Assembly: GCF_905220565.1 (NCBI RefSeq)
Contig: NC_059410.1
Coordinates: 139,501-203,500 of the forward strand
Length of the DNA: 64,000 nucleotides
Source: Melitaea cinxia
Taxonomy: Eukaryota; Arthropoda; Insecta; Lepidoptera; Nymphalidae
Direction of reading: 5' to 3'
Shown here: one piece after another, positions 44,691 to 56,109 of the stretch
Layout: each line of letters begins with the position of its first letter
How positions within the stretch are numbered: the stretch's first letter is position 1
Program-made: the position numbers and the translations under genes
The notes under the pieces: generated by a model
Told to the model about the DNA's origin: nothing
Seen by the model: only the letters and a program-made list of their open reading frames with translations
Database searches by the model: none

Positions 44691-46165
44691 TTCAAGCGTG
44701 AATATGAACGGAAAAAAATCGCAGAGGAATGTTTCTATTACAAAACTCGAATAGATCCAATTCTTCGAGTGATAGTATATTGTACAGTCGTACTGCGATA
44801 ACATTTTGAGAGCAGAAGGTCAGACACAGTTGAGCATATTAAGCAGAGAGTTAATAAAACAGGTTTCTTCAAACAAGAAGAGCGATTAATCTTCAAAATT
44901 ACACACTCGTGCAAAATTAATTTTTGTCGCCGGCGTGTGTTCGTAATACGAGGATAAGACAAATTAACGATAATGAATATAAGTTGTGAGTGGTTTTGTC
45001 CGGAGGTGATATTACACGCGGGGATCGCGCGACACGTTGCAATCCGTGCGCAATGGCACCGTACCGAGCAGTAGCGCGCCGCAGTCTTAGGAGTGACGGC
45101 ACACTGGGTGCGGTGTTGTGTTACTCAGAGGAATGCGGAACAGCGTAGTGTTGAGACGTACAGTAGGGTGATCGCAGTAATAACTCTCCTGATTAGTCGT
45201 GGATAAATAAATGGCTATAGCTAAAAGATGCTTTGCGTTTCCTAAAGTGCCTTGTGTGCTTTTTGGTCCCAAGAATATTGTAAATGACAGCAAAACAGGG
45301 TTCTATAACAAACTCATATGCTATGAAAGTCTAAAATATCAATCTCTATGTAACTAATGATTTAAGTACATATAGCTAATTGGTTAGAAAACAGTACAAA
45401 TTCTTCTACTAAACAGTCATTGGAAACGTGTTAAGTAGTTGTTCCAAACCGCAGCTTATCATGACGTGCCTCGCTTTCAGCCTTCAGTGTGAAGAGCGCC
45501 GCATGGCAGCAGTAAATCTCGTTAAGAGCCGCCGCCGGTCATGCATACGCGATGAGTCTCTCCAAGCAGCCGATACCTGCCTGCCCGCACTTGGCCGGGT
45601 ATCCGGGTAGCGGTCGATATATCAAAATTGCCTTGTTGGGAATTTACATTTTGATAGTGTTTGTGGAGATATTAGCTCGAGTCTTTGTCGAGAGCTGTTT
45701 GATCATTCATTGGTTATTCCAGAACAATATTTCTTTTGTTCAATCGTGGTTTTAAAATTAGTTCAAGCGTCTCGTGATAATCTCCAAAACGTTTATAAAC
45801 ATCTCTCATAATACAGTAATTTTTGTTTGCACTGCCTTTTATTGTTTTACACAAGTAAATATTTTTTATTAATAAATAAAGGACCGGTGAGAGTTTTGCT
45901 ATTAAAAGTAATATTATGTGATTTTATGGATTTTCAGCAATTAAGTTTAATTACAATCGGCTCGCGGTAGTTCTAGCGTGAAAGGATAACCGCCGGCTAT
46001 TAATCGCAAACTTTCGAATTTATAATATTTGTAGGATTCAAATGACTTCACTGTAATAAAATAAGTGGGATTTTATATAAATGTTAGTGAGGTGTTGTCA
46101 TTTATGTCATGAGTCTTTGTTTTTTATCTTTACCTTAGTTGTTTTATTGTGATAATTTTTTGTCA
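44690..46165. other. Non-coding stretch with a GC-rich patch
   Basis: The patch at 45005-45110 and the one at 45490-45615 hold only short frames. No gene supported. Confidence 0.35.
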
Positions 46166-46170
46166 TAATA

Positions 46171-46295
46171 TTCACCAACCCGCCTGCTCAGCATGGTGAC
46201 TATGTGTAACACACATGAGTTCACGCCATTTTGGCGCGAACTAGTGGAGGCCTATGTCCAGCAGTGGACTGTATTAGGCTGAAGTGATGATGATG
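46171..46295 (-). repeat. Partial 330-bp hairpin repeat
   Basis: CACCAACCCGCCTGCTCAGC to TTAGGCTGAAGTGATGATGA; only the end beyond the hairpin remains. Confidence 0.75.
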
Positions 46296-46435
46296 AATGT
46301 TTATATGACGCTTGTGAGGCGGATGCAGTAGCTGCGAATCAAACGTTGTTTTATTTTATACAGATAATAACAAATACCTAAATAATATTACAATATCATA
46401 ACTGGATCATTATTTGTTTCCATAAATACGCATTC

Positions 46436-46765
46436 TGTCTGCAACATCCTACTGATGGGCATAGGCCTCTTTCTCCGTGTAGGACAAGGATTGTAGCTTA
46501 GAATTATATATTAGACCTTGAAGCTCCACTGCGGGTCGGCGGATATGTTCACTCCTATGGGTAACGATCGCTATCAGATATTTATGATAACAACTGGGAC
46601 CGACGGCTTGACGTGCTCTCCGAGGCACGGTGGGGAGACACATAAGGACAAACTTCCAAACCGGACAGAAATATTTGTACAAATATCCATCCCGAGCGGG
46701 AATCGAACCCACGAACCGTCGGTGTTGTAGGCGACTAATCGCACCACTGCACCAGAGCGGTTGTT
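46436..46765 (-). mobile_element. tRNA-derived SINE, reverse strand
   Basis: On the minus strand it opens with TGGTGCAGTGG (A box) and GGGTTCGATTCCCGC (B box), then the shared SINE body down to about 46436. Head and body agree with the SINE at 5964, although the tRNA-like head differs in detail. No clear target duplication seen. Confidence 0.8.
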
Positions 46766-47084
46766 CATAACTAATATAACATAAAATTAACGCACTGTGC
46801 CCATTTCGGGGGACAAAGAGCTGTAAAAAAAATAATTATTTCGGAAACGTCAAGAGCAATTAATTTTTCACTTTGCTTAGAAAAATGAAAAATCAAACGT
46901 TCGTAACAAAATGACGGCCATTTGTAATTACAAAGTGGAATGAAATCTCTACAAAGGAGCGATTGTCTTTGTTTTAAGGATAATCCACTGGAAGACGGTC
47001 TCTTATAATTAATATCACTCGGACGGTGAAATTTTTAGATTATTTTTCAATCTTTATAAATTTATAACACATTTATACTGCACT

Positions 47085-47580
47085 TCAGCCTATCGCAGTC
47101 CACTGCTGGACATAGGCCTCCCCAAGTTCGCGCCACACATTCCGGTCTTCCGCAATCCTCATCCAGCCTACAGCGGCAATCTTACGTAGATCGTCGGTCC
47201 AACGGGCCGGTCTTCCGGTTCGGGTCCCACACTGCGTTTGCCAAGACGCGGTCTCCACTCTAGGACCCGTCTACTCCAACGGCCATCGGTCCTGCGACAC
47301 AGATGACCAGCCCACTGCCACTTCAACTTGCTAATTTTGTGGGCTATGTCGGTTACTTTTGTTCTCTCGCGGATAGTCTCATTTCTAATCCTGTCTTTGA
47401 GAGAGACCCCAAGCATAGCCCGTTCCATTGCACGTTGAGCGAAACTTGTGGACCAGTCCCTTCATCAGTGTCCACGTCTCGGCTCCGTATGTTAACACAG
47501 GCAGGACGCATTGTTCGAAAACTTTTGTCTGCAAGCATTGTGGAATATAACACATTTATAAATAAATACAAACATCAGAC
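47085..47580 (-). pseudogene. 5'-truncated LINE fragment (ORF2 C-terminus)
   Basis: The minus-strand frame 47168-47428 reads MERAMLGVSLKDRIRNE, then KLKWQWAGHLCRRTDGRWS and RRVLEWRPRLGKRSVG. This is the distinctive C-terminus of a lepidopteran LINE endonuclease/reverse-transcriptase. A frameshift near 47210 loses the last residues. Upstream, coding remnants in other frames reach about 47580. The 3' UTR shares the GACATAGGCC-type phrase with the 330-bp repeat. No catalytic part is left. Confidence 0.8.
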
Positions 47581-47584
47581 TCAG

Positions 47585-49775
47585 ACGGGGATCGAACCCA
47601 CAACCTCCGGAGTCTAACCTTAGGAACAGATGACCATGTGTATGTTATAACAGAACTATTTTTATTATATAAAAACGCATTACGTAAAGCCAGTTCAACA
47701 CAATATTAAATTATACTCGCAGACAATTGTTTTGTTGGAACTGTCGTTTAAATAAGTTATATTATTTTGTGTGCTGCTGTGTTTTATGTACTAATGTTTA
47801 TTTTACGTTTTTACGTATTAAACCTCCTGTATAGTTACCGAAGTGAAGAAAAATGAATTTTTATAATGATAATTCGCTTGATACTTGCATACATTCAACT
47901 TTGTAATTTTTTGTTGATAACATTAAATATTGTCAACGTTAAAGGTTTCTGCATATCTAGTGCTTTAGTAGAATCGAAAGCATTCCGCCTTGTAAATACA
48001 TCGTATGAAACGACTACAGCGCCATCTATTGGCTCCAATAGTGAATCTAAAGTAACCAAAAACTTACATAAATACATTTAAAAAATATTCAAAATCATAT
48101 CATGGGGAGTTTAATAGCATAATCAAAATAAAAATTAATTTTATTGAAATAAGCTTGAAAAGCACCTTTGAATCGCCGGTTTACAAATTAAATTATTAAT
48201 TATAGTTAAAAGTGAAGCAACAGTCGACTCGGAATGTAGTTTCTGCAGAGAAGCATCAGGAAGAAACTCCGTAGTTAATCTCTTAAAAAATGTAATCTTT
48301 ATTAAAATAAAGTTTCTTTTTATAATTTATTTTATAACAATTTGATACCATATATTTTACAGAGAGCAGCTAAACGAGAATAATTTAATATGAAATCAAA
48401 TAGTGTCACATGGCCGGGCCGATAACGAAGTTTCAGCTCGCTAACAAAGCGCGAATTAAAACTGTTTAACATATCAATGCGAACCGTGATCCGCGAACGA
48501 TTTATATGAGAATCTACAACGTAACGTATTGGCGACGTAAATCACCCGTCTGGTGAACGTAGAGCTCGACCGGCGAGTCTCAATATCAGAACAATGTTAT
48601 TAAATGTTCAAAGCAGGGCTAATCTTTTATTCAAGAGGCGAGCGAGTAGACATTGCACCGTTTCTGTTTCATTAAGTGAGAATTTTAATTATTTTCCATT
48701 TATTGAAAATGCATCAGCTTGTAAGCGCTCCACAGCTGGGCGATTGCAACGCCAAATATTGTTACTTGTGTACTGTTTTTATTCTTATTAAGGAGATACA
48801 TGACTTAGAGTTTTTATTATTTTGTTACGGGAGGATTAATTTCTTCCCATAGAAACCCTAAAACCTACCAACTGACGCCGTTATGTCCCAGGATTTACAA
48901 GCATGTGCAAATGCAGTTGAAATAAAGCGTCGTGTTTCAAAAACTCATTTCCTATTTACATATGAAACTGCGCCAGACACATTTCCGTCCGCTAAGATTT
49001 CCGCGCTCCATATTTCGGACACAAGCTCGTGTTTGTGAAGTTTTAACGCCTTTCAGAACCATCCACAGCGCAATTGTTGGGCCGAGGAAACGCTCGGCTG
49101 AGGCGCGGCAGCGGCGTAGTTATGCTAATGCAAGCAATAAGGTGACAAGGATGCTCTGATATAAGGGAATGCAATGAAATAATGGACTATAAAATAATTC
49201 CATCATTTAAAAATTTGTTTATAAGAAAGCTGTTTTATATATTAATATTTCAAAATATTATACATTTAGATGATATATAGTAAGTTATAAAGCTTACTTA
49301 TTCATTATTAAATGAAATTAAATTTTATATGCTTATAGCAAGTAAGTTCGAAGTAAATTATTCTGTAAAAAGTTTTAATTATAGACATTTATGAGCGGAC
49401 TTAGAAGGTACACGTTGAATTTTAAGTGGTTTCTTAATTACACGTGTACGTGTTATTTGTTTTCAAAAGCTTAATTATTACGTTTTGAGCTGTTGTTTAT
49501 TAGGAGAGTTTATATTTAAAATCGGCGGTCAGTTTTCTCGACAAAACATCTTTTAAAGGGTTACTTGGCTGAAGTACATTTGGATTTTTAATTGCAAAGC
49601 TCTCGAAGCATATATTCAACGTATATACGTGAAAACTAGCGGAACTCGTAAGTTCTTGATGTTTGCCAGCTAAGATGAGCTGTGCGTTCAAAGATATCTG
49701 CACGTTTCAGGAATCAAGTTATTTCGGAACTAATGCCAAGAGTTATGACATCAGTAATTTCTAAATTCACGAAGA
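47585..49775. other. Non-coding stretch
   Basis: No gene. GC-richer patches lie at 48410-48560 and 49070-49130, the latter with an octamer-like ATGCTAATGCAA. Unassigned. Confidence 0.35.
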
Positions 49776-49779
49776 CTCA

Positions 49780-49885
49780 GCCTGTAACATCCCACTGTTG
49801 GGCATATGCCTCCACAACTCAAGACTCACAAGGACAGACATCCAAACCGGAAAGGAATATTTAGTGATACAAATATCCTAAATAT
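49780..49885 (-). mobile_element. SINE remnant
   Basis: CAGCCTGTAACATCCCACTG, CCAAACCGGA and GATACAAATATCC are the SINE body in reverse, with an internal deletion. Confidence 0.6.
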
Positions 49886-50221
49886 TGATATAAATCCTTA
49901 ATATTATAACAACTCTAAAATGGAAATACTTATAGACGAAAAATAAATGTCATGAATCAAATTGGTGTGAAAAAAAATCAACGTCTCTGCACAAAGTATA
50001 ACAAATAATAAGAATTTTTCTGTGTAATAATTTCAAAAAATACAACGATTCACTCAAATTGAACGCTTGCAGTAGTTTGAATCGTCCAGACATTCAATTT
50101 GAGCGCTAGGTGAAGTTTGTTTCACCCGGGAGGGTTGCGAGTCTTACCTGAGTCGACTCAGATAAGTAAGTCGTAAGGCGGACCGCGGGGACTGTCTGAG
50201 TGGTATCTTATCTTCTATCTA

Positions 50222-51933
50222 TTCAGTCACTTGAAATGCTTATCAAACTGAGTAACTTTTTAAAAGGCACAATTTAGTATAATTTAATGGTTATTTTTAT
50301 AAAACCTGTCTATACATCATATTTTTAGTTTTGTTTTCAGGCTGTATATGTTTCATACAAACTATCAACCCCAATTAAACCCCCTTAGCGGTGGAATATC
50401 GTAAAATCCGTTCTTAGCGGACGTCTGCTAACTATAATCTACCTTCCCGCCAAATTTTGTCTTTGTCCAACCTGGATGGATAGACCATCTAGCGGTTTTT
50501 GAGTTCTCGTTATGAGTGAGTTAGTGACCTTTCTCTTTTATATATATAGATTACGATGCATTATTTGGACACCTCCTCACGATCTATAGAGCATATATTT
50601 TAAATTTCAAGTCTCTTACTTCAAAAAGATAAGACTTTCATACAAACTTCCGACCCCGTTTTATCCCCTAAGGGGTCGAGTTTCGTAAAATCAGTTCTTA
50701 GCGGATGTCTACGCCCTATAAGGAACCTACCTGCCAAATTTCAAGTTTGTAGCTGTTATAGTTTCGGAGGTTTCGTGATGAGTGTGTCAACCTACCATCC
50801 CCCGTTTTAACTCCAAAAGAGAGTTGGTTTCTAAAGATACATTATTTGGTCACCTTTTTACCATCTATAGAGTATACATTTTAAATTTCAAGTCTCATAC
50901 TTCAAAAACATAGGACTTTCATACAAACTTCCAACCCCCGTTATCCCTTTAACGGTCGAGTTTCATAAAATCAGCTCTTAGCGGATGTTTACGCCCTATA
51001 AGGAACCTACTTGCCAAATTTCAAGTTTGTAGCTGTTATAGTTTCGGAGATTTCGTAATGAGGGAGTCAACCTACCATTCCCCGTTTTGACCCCAAAAAG
51101 GAGTTGATTTCTAAAGATACATTATTTGGACACCTTCTCACTATCTAAAGAGCGTACATTTCAAATTTCAAGTCTCTTACTTCAAAAACATAGGACTTTC
51201 ACACAAACTTCCAACCCCCGTTTTACCCACTAAGGGGTCGAATTTCATAAAACCCATTCTTAGCGAATGTTTACGCCCTAAAAGGAGCCTATCTGCCAAA
51301 TTTCAAGTTTGTAGCTGTTATAGTTTCGGAGATTTCGTAATGAGGGAGTCAACCTACCATCCCCGTTTTAATCCCAAAAGGGATTTGATTTCTAAAGTCA
51401 CATTATTTGGACACCTTCTCACCATCTATAGAGCATACATTTTAAATTTCAAGTCTCTTACTTCAAAAATATAGGACTTTCATACAAAATTCCAACCCCC
51501 GTTTTACCCCCTTAGGGGTCGAGTTTCGTAAAATCCGTTCTTACCGAATGTTTATGTTCTATAAAGAGCCTACCTGCCAAATTTCAAGTTTGTAGCTATT
51601 ATAGTTTCGGAGATTTCGCGATGAGTGAGTCAGCCTACCATCCCCCGTTTTAACCCCAAAAGGGAGTTAATTTTTAAAGATACATTATTTGAACACCTTT
51701 TCACCATCTATAGAGCTTACATTTTAAATTTCAAGTCTCTTACTTCAAAAACATAGGACTTTCATACAAACTTCCAACCCCCGTTTTACCCCCTTAGGGG
51801 TCGAGTTTCGTAAAATCCGTTCTTAGCGGATGCCTACGTCTTATAAGGAACCTACCTGCCAAATTTCAAGTTTGTAGGTGTTATAGTTTCGGAGATTTCG
51901 TGATGAGTGAGTGACCTTTCGCTTTTATATAGA
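50222..51933 (-). mobile_element. Helitron (copy C), truncated at the 3' end
   Basis: Lacks the CTAG hairpin end of copies A, B and D: it starts inside the inner Helitron segment at TTCAGTCACTTGAAATGC. It keeps the inner 5' end (TATATATAGA, about 50548) and five units of the 280-bp minisatellite (CCGTTTT blocks near 50650, 50935, 51215, 51495 and 51780), ending TTATATAGA / T at 51933. Confidence 0.75.
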
Positions 51934-52450
51934 TTATTATATAGATAATTACATACCTATTTTGTGTTTACATATTTTTGTACGTAATATGGCTGCATGT
52001 TAAGCAAATAACATTCAAATATTTTCAACAATCATATACACTAATATGCTAAGGTTAAGATGTTTGCCTCCCTTTTTAGAAAAAACCTCACAATTACTCC
52101 ACATAAATTATATATCATTTTATAGATAATTACTTGCTCTACTGGCATCAACAACTTAAAAAAGTTATCATTGCTTTTGTTTTGTAAATTAATTAATTAT
52201 TAAATTTATATACCTACATAGATACACATTGAAACACAATACAGCAATGCTGCCATCTAACGGCTTTAATTTTGAATCAAAGACAACATGATTGACGGTC
52301 GATAAGCTTTTTGTTCAATTTCAAATCAATTTTTATAATTTTGTAAAGGGATAATTATCATACATAATTAGTGCGAATATTCACACGGTTAGCTAGTCAA
52401 ATCCTAATCATATATTCAATATCAAATTTAATGTCACTAAATCCTAATCC
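51934..52450. other. Non-coding stretch
   Basis: Nothing recognised. Confidence 0.4.
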
Positions 52451-52454
52451 TGTG

Positions 52455-52780
52455 CTGTGTGGCTACGGCACTAAAGAATTTAGCCACCCCCTCTTTTCCC
52501 GTGGGTGTCGTAAGAGGCGACTAAGGGATAACAAGTTCCCACAACCACCTTGGAACTTAAGAAGCCGACCGATGGCGGGATAACCATCAAACTGCTGGCT
52601 TTGAAATACACAGGCCGAAGACGGGCAGCAGCGTCTTCGGTGCGACAAAGCCAGTACTGCGTTCACCAACCCGCTTGCCCAGCGTGGTGACTATGGGCAA
52701 AACACATGAGTTCCCGTTATTTTTGGCGTAAACTTGTGGAGGCCTATGTCCAGCAGTAGACTGTATAGGCTGTAATGATG
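52455..52780 (-). repeat. 330-bp hairpin repeat (copy 3), full length
   Basis: Reverse copy from CTGTGTGGCTACGGCACTAA to GGCTGTAATGATGA with the hairpin intact. Its 68-codon frame (52463-52669) matches that of copy 1 over nearly its whole length. Confidence 0.8.
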
Positions 52781-53069
52781 AAATCCTAATCCTTACCAAC
52801 GTCAGTTTATTCAATATTAGACCGCGAGTAAACGTGTGCGTGTCAGAATTAAAACATAATTAAATTCTTGCGTGTTATAAATTAATAATTGCAATTAAAT
52901 TATAAATTAATTTGTGTGGTAAATAAAATAATAATCACTTCATTTTATAATGTAAATGTGTCTGGAATAGAAATCTATCTATTTCTATATATGCATAGTC
53001 TTGCCTTGTATCGAAACTCGTGTCAATCTCATCTTACAAGATTTTAAATGGACAAAAGCAAAACACATA

Positions 53070-53203
53070 GTCTCTCTCTCTCTTTCTCTCTCTTCCTCTC
53101 TCTTCAGTCCATCGCAGTCCACTCCTGGACATAGGCCACCACAAGTTTGCGCCAAAAATGACGAGAACTCGTGTGTATTGCTCATACTCACCACGCTTGA
53201 AAC
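53070..53203 (+). repeat. (CT)n tract and a scrap of the 330-bp repeat
   Basis: TCTC-rich run at 53070-53104, then CAGTCCATCGCAGTCCACTC to about 53203. Confidence 0.7.
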
Positions 53204-53204
53204 A

Positions 53205-54085
53205 CAAAGTATAAATTGACATTTAATTTCATGAACTTCGTTGACTGTTTTGTAAACCGGTTTCCATTTTATGTTTTTTGTCTGAAATAACGTTTATTTT
53301 TACTATTATTACAAGCAAGCAGAAATCGCGGTTTTCAGCTAGTCTTAAATAACATGTAATGACTCGTATATGAGAATATACTTTCGCGATCTCCGCGTAG
53401 AAGTGACTTTCATTGGATGTCAGTCACCTGTCGCCGACATGTTGAGTTACGTTCATATTCCGATGGAGTTTGGATATCAGATTGAGATATTACCTATCGA
53501 TTATCTAGATTGACTGTCTAGCTAAGTTTGCATCGAACTCAATTTAAAAGAATACCCTCTCGGAATTTAAATATTGATTGCACTTAAAACGCTGAAAAAT
53601 ATGTTTTTTGTTTCAATTTCCTGCTCCGATTTGTAACAATTTAAGCTTTAGTTTCTCACTTTAAGCGGCTACAGTTATAAATCATATGTAATAGAATTGA
53701 AGTGTCTACTTATTGCAGTTCAAGTTACAGCTCTCTAACAAACAAACTGTGTTTCTAATATTAATTATACACAATTTTCTTTTTAAAACGTTTTTTTAGT
53801 ACCTTAATACGGACAAGTGAATTATTATCAACGCATAGAAGAAAAAGATGGAGAGGTAAGGACTAAGAGAGATAGAGAAAAACAGACAGAAAGTGAAACC
53901 AAGCGTGAGAGACACACGCCGTTAAATGAAATAAAGATCAGTCAATGAATTAAAACTCGGTGCATTATAATTCTTAATTCTACGTATCATTGTCGAAATC
54001 ATCGGGCTACTTTGGCACTAACAAAATATATTAATTAAAATAAAAACGCAGTAGTTTCGCTTATAATTTGCTTCGCTTCGACATC
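53205..54085. other. Non-coding stretch
   Basis: No gene. A CAGCTAGT Helitron-type end scrap is at 53336-53343. Confidence 0.4.
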
Positions 54086-54086
54086 T

Positions 54087-54413
54087 AATTTGTACGATTT
54101 TATTTTTGTGTTACCCACACATTAGGAAATTCTAAACATTTTTTAATAACATATCAAAAATCGACCGTTCCAGTGGGGATCGAACCTGCATCTCCGATTG
54201 ACCGTGTCGGTGCTCTAGCCAATTAAGCTATGGAACGATGTACCCGCTAGATCAAAATTTTTGATATGATGATTTTATATTCGGTTCTAAGCGACCGTGG
54301 CGCCGTCTATAGTGAGTTCTTTAGAAACGCGTAAATATTCAAAGTTTCATACTCGTACAATGAAAATCTTTGACAGGAGACGACAGCATGCTATTATTAA
54401 TTTGTACGATTTT
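54087..54413 (-). repeat. Single diverged copy of the tRNA-like 311-bp unit
   Basis: One whole unit bounded by AATTTGTACGATTTT at 54087-54101 and again at 54399-54413, 312 bp apart. The tRNA-like core (about 54162-54235, minus strand) keeps a perfect acceptor stem CGTTCCA/TGGAACG and both Pol III boxes, but has mismatches in the T stem and one in the anticodon stem. It differs from the array at many positions, so the family is old although the array is young. Confidence 0.85.
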
Positions 54414-54574
54414 CGCTTTCGCTTCGCCATTTCAATAAACCTGAAGCCTTTACTAAACAGAATTAAAATATTAATTACGTTAGCATTAACGCAAATACAA
54501 TTTCATTAAAATTAATATATCGTTCTATTTGTTGATGAAAATCGAGTGGAGTGTATTCAAATTTACATTATCAG

Positions 54575-54700
54575 GGGATTTGGTGCAGAGGTCGCAGCAT
54601 CTGTTGCGGGCCGCGAGTTCTGTTCCCGTTAATGATAAATGTTGTTGTGGTTTTGATGTTTGTGTCGTATGTAAATTTTATCACAGGCTTTTGAATGTGT
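54575..54700 (+). mobile_element. SINE head fragment
   Basis: GGGGATTTGGTGCAGAGGTCG (A-box region) and GCGAGTTCTGTTCCCG (weak B box), then a short piece of body. Confidence 0.55.
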
Positions 54701-54858
54701 GACGTGTATTTTACTTTTTTTAATATTAATTAAATTTTGATTAAGAACAGATTATAAGTTTATATATTTGTTTTGTCTGAGGTAATAAATGTAAAAACTT
54801 TTTATTTAGCCAGTAAGAGATGCATACACCAAATGTACTTTTTATATTTATATATATA

Positions 54859-55729
54859 CTAGCTGTGCCCGCGGCTTCGCCCGCGTTTAAATCAGTTAGT
54901 CACAAAGTTTTCCCGGCAAACTTCCAGTGAAACTATCATCAAAATCGGCTTAGCCGTTCCGTAAACCTTCCTCTTGAAGCCCTCTCTCCATTGGTAAAAC
55001 CGCATGAAAAGCCGTTCAGTAAATTTTGAGGGAATCGATCACATACACTTTTGGGGACTTATTGTTATAATACACTAACTGTTGCCCGCGACTACGTTCG
55101 CGTGTTTATGAAGATATGCATTACTATCAAGATGTTTAAGCAAATTATTTTTTTATTTCAGTCACTTGAAATGCTTATTACATTGAGTAACTTTTTAAAA
55201 GGTGCAATTTAGTATAATTTAATAGTTCTGTTTTATAACACCTCTCTATACACCACATTTTTAGTTTTATTTTCAGGCTGCAGTATAAATAACCTATCAG
55301 GCTGCTTTATATGTTTCATACAAACTATCAACCCCAATCAAACGCCCTTAGCAGTGGAATATCAAAAAATCCATTCTTAGCGGACGTTTACTAACTATTA
55401 TCTACCTCCCTGCTAGATTTCATCTTTGTCCATCCTGGATGGATGGACCATCCAGCGGTTTTTGAGTTCTCGTGATGAGTGAGTCAGTGACCTTTCTCTT
55501 TTATATATATAGATTACGATGCATTATTTGGACTCCTTTTCACCATCTATAGAGCATACATTTTAAATTTCGTCTCTTACTTTAAAAACATAGGCCTTTC
55601 ATACAAACTTCCGTTTTATCTTTTACGTCCTATACAAAACCTACTTGCCAAATTTCAAGTTTGTAGGTGTTATAGTTTTGGAGATTTCGTGATGAGTGAG
55701 TGACCTTTCGCTTTTATATATATTATAGA
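54859..55729 (-). mobile_element. Non-autonomous Helitron (copy D), short
   Basis: CTAG at 54859-54862 with the CGCGG/CCGCG hairpin. The inner Helitron end CTAACTGTTGCCCGCG is near 55077 and its 5' end near 55512. A single minisatellite unit follows, then TTATAGA / T at 55729. The BEL/Pao element starts 50 bp beyond. Confidence 0.8.
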
Positions 55730-55773
55730 TATATATATATATATATTTCAATTAGATCTTCGTATATTTATAA

Positions 55774-55778
55774 ATCAT
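55774..55778. repeat. Target-site duplication ATCAT (left) of BEL/Pao
   Basis: ATCAT abuts the LTR here and at 63061-63065. A 5-bp duplication suits BEL/Pao integrases. Confidence 0.9.
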
Positions 55779-56109
55779 TGTTTCTTGCATTGCTTTGCTG
55801 CTTGTATTTACTAGTTTATTGTTCGTTGAAATGGTTGAAAAATGAAAGATATGAGAAGTTAATTATTCTGTATTGCAAATTACAAGATTACGCAAACACT
55901 TCGCACGACGAGAAGAAGTAAGGGAAAGAGGGTTTACATGTCAAATCACTGTCTTATATACCCAACGTTCTGTCACATCACTGATTGTCTATTGCACTCA
56001 CAGTTTATATAGATACTTCACACCGATAACCGATAAATTAAGCATGGATCACACGATGTGAATCGTTATAGAGTTGCACCGCAATGAAAATGTGAGACGT
56101 TCCTTAACA
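55779..56109 (-). repeat. 3' LTR of BEL/Pao (331 bp)
   Basis: TG...CA termini; matches 62730-63060. It contains an AATAAA signal on the minus strand (plus-strand TTTATT at 55815-55820) and the gag-pol stop codon just inside its inner edge. Confidence 0.95.
55815..55820 (-). terminator. Polyadenylation signal in the 3' LTR
   Basis: AATAAA on the minus strand, about 40 bp before the LTR end, where transcript ends would form. Confidence 0.6.

Noticed and set aside
47863..48081. Overlapping sense and antisense 60-70-codon frames with a possible signal peptide
   Set aside because: No homology recognised, no splice context, and the sequence includes a common insect repeat phrase (GCGCCATCTATTGG).
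55873..56061. A duplicated 62-codon gene, identical at 62824-63012
   Set aside because: Both copies are inside the two LTRs; identity reflects the LTR, not a gene family.
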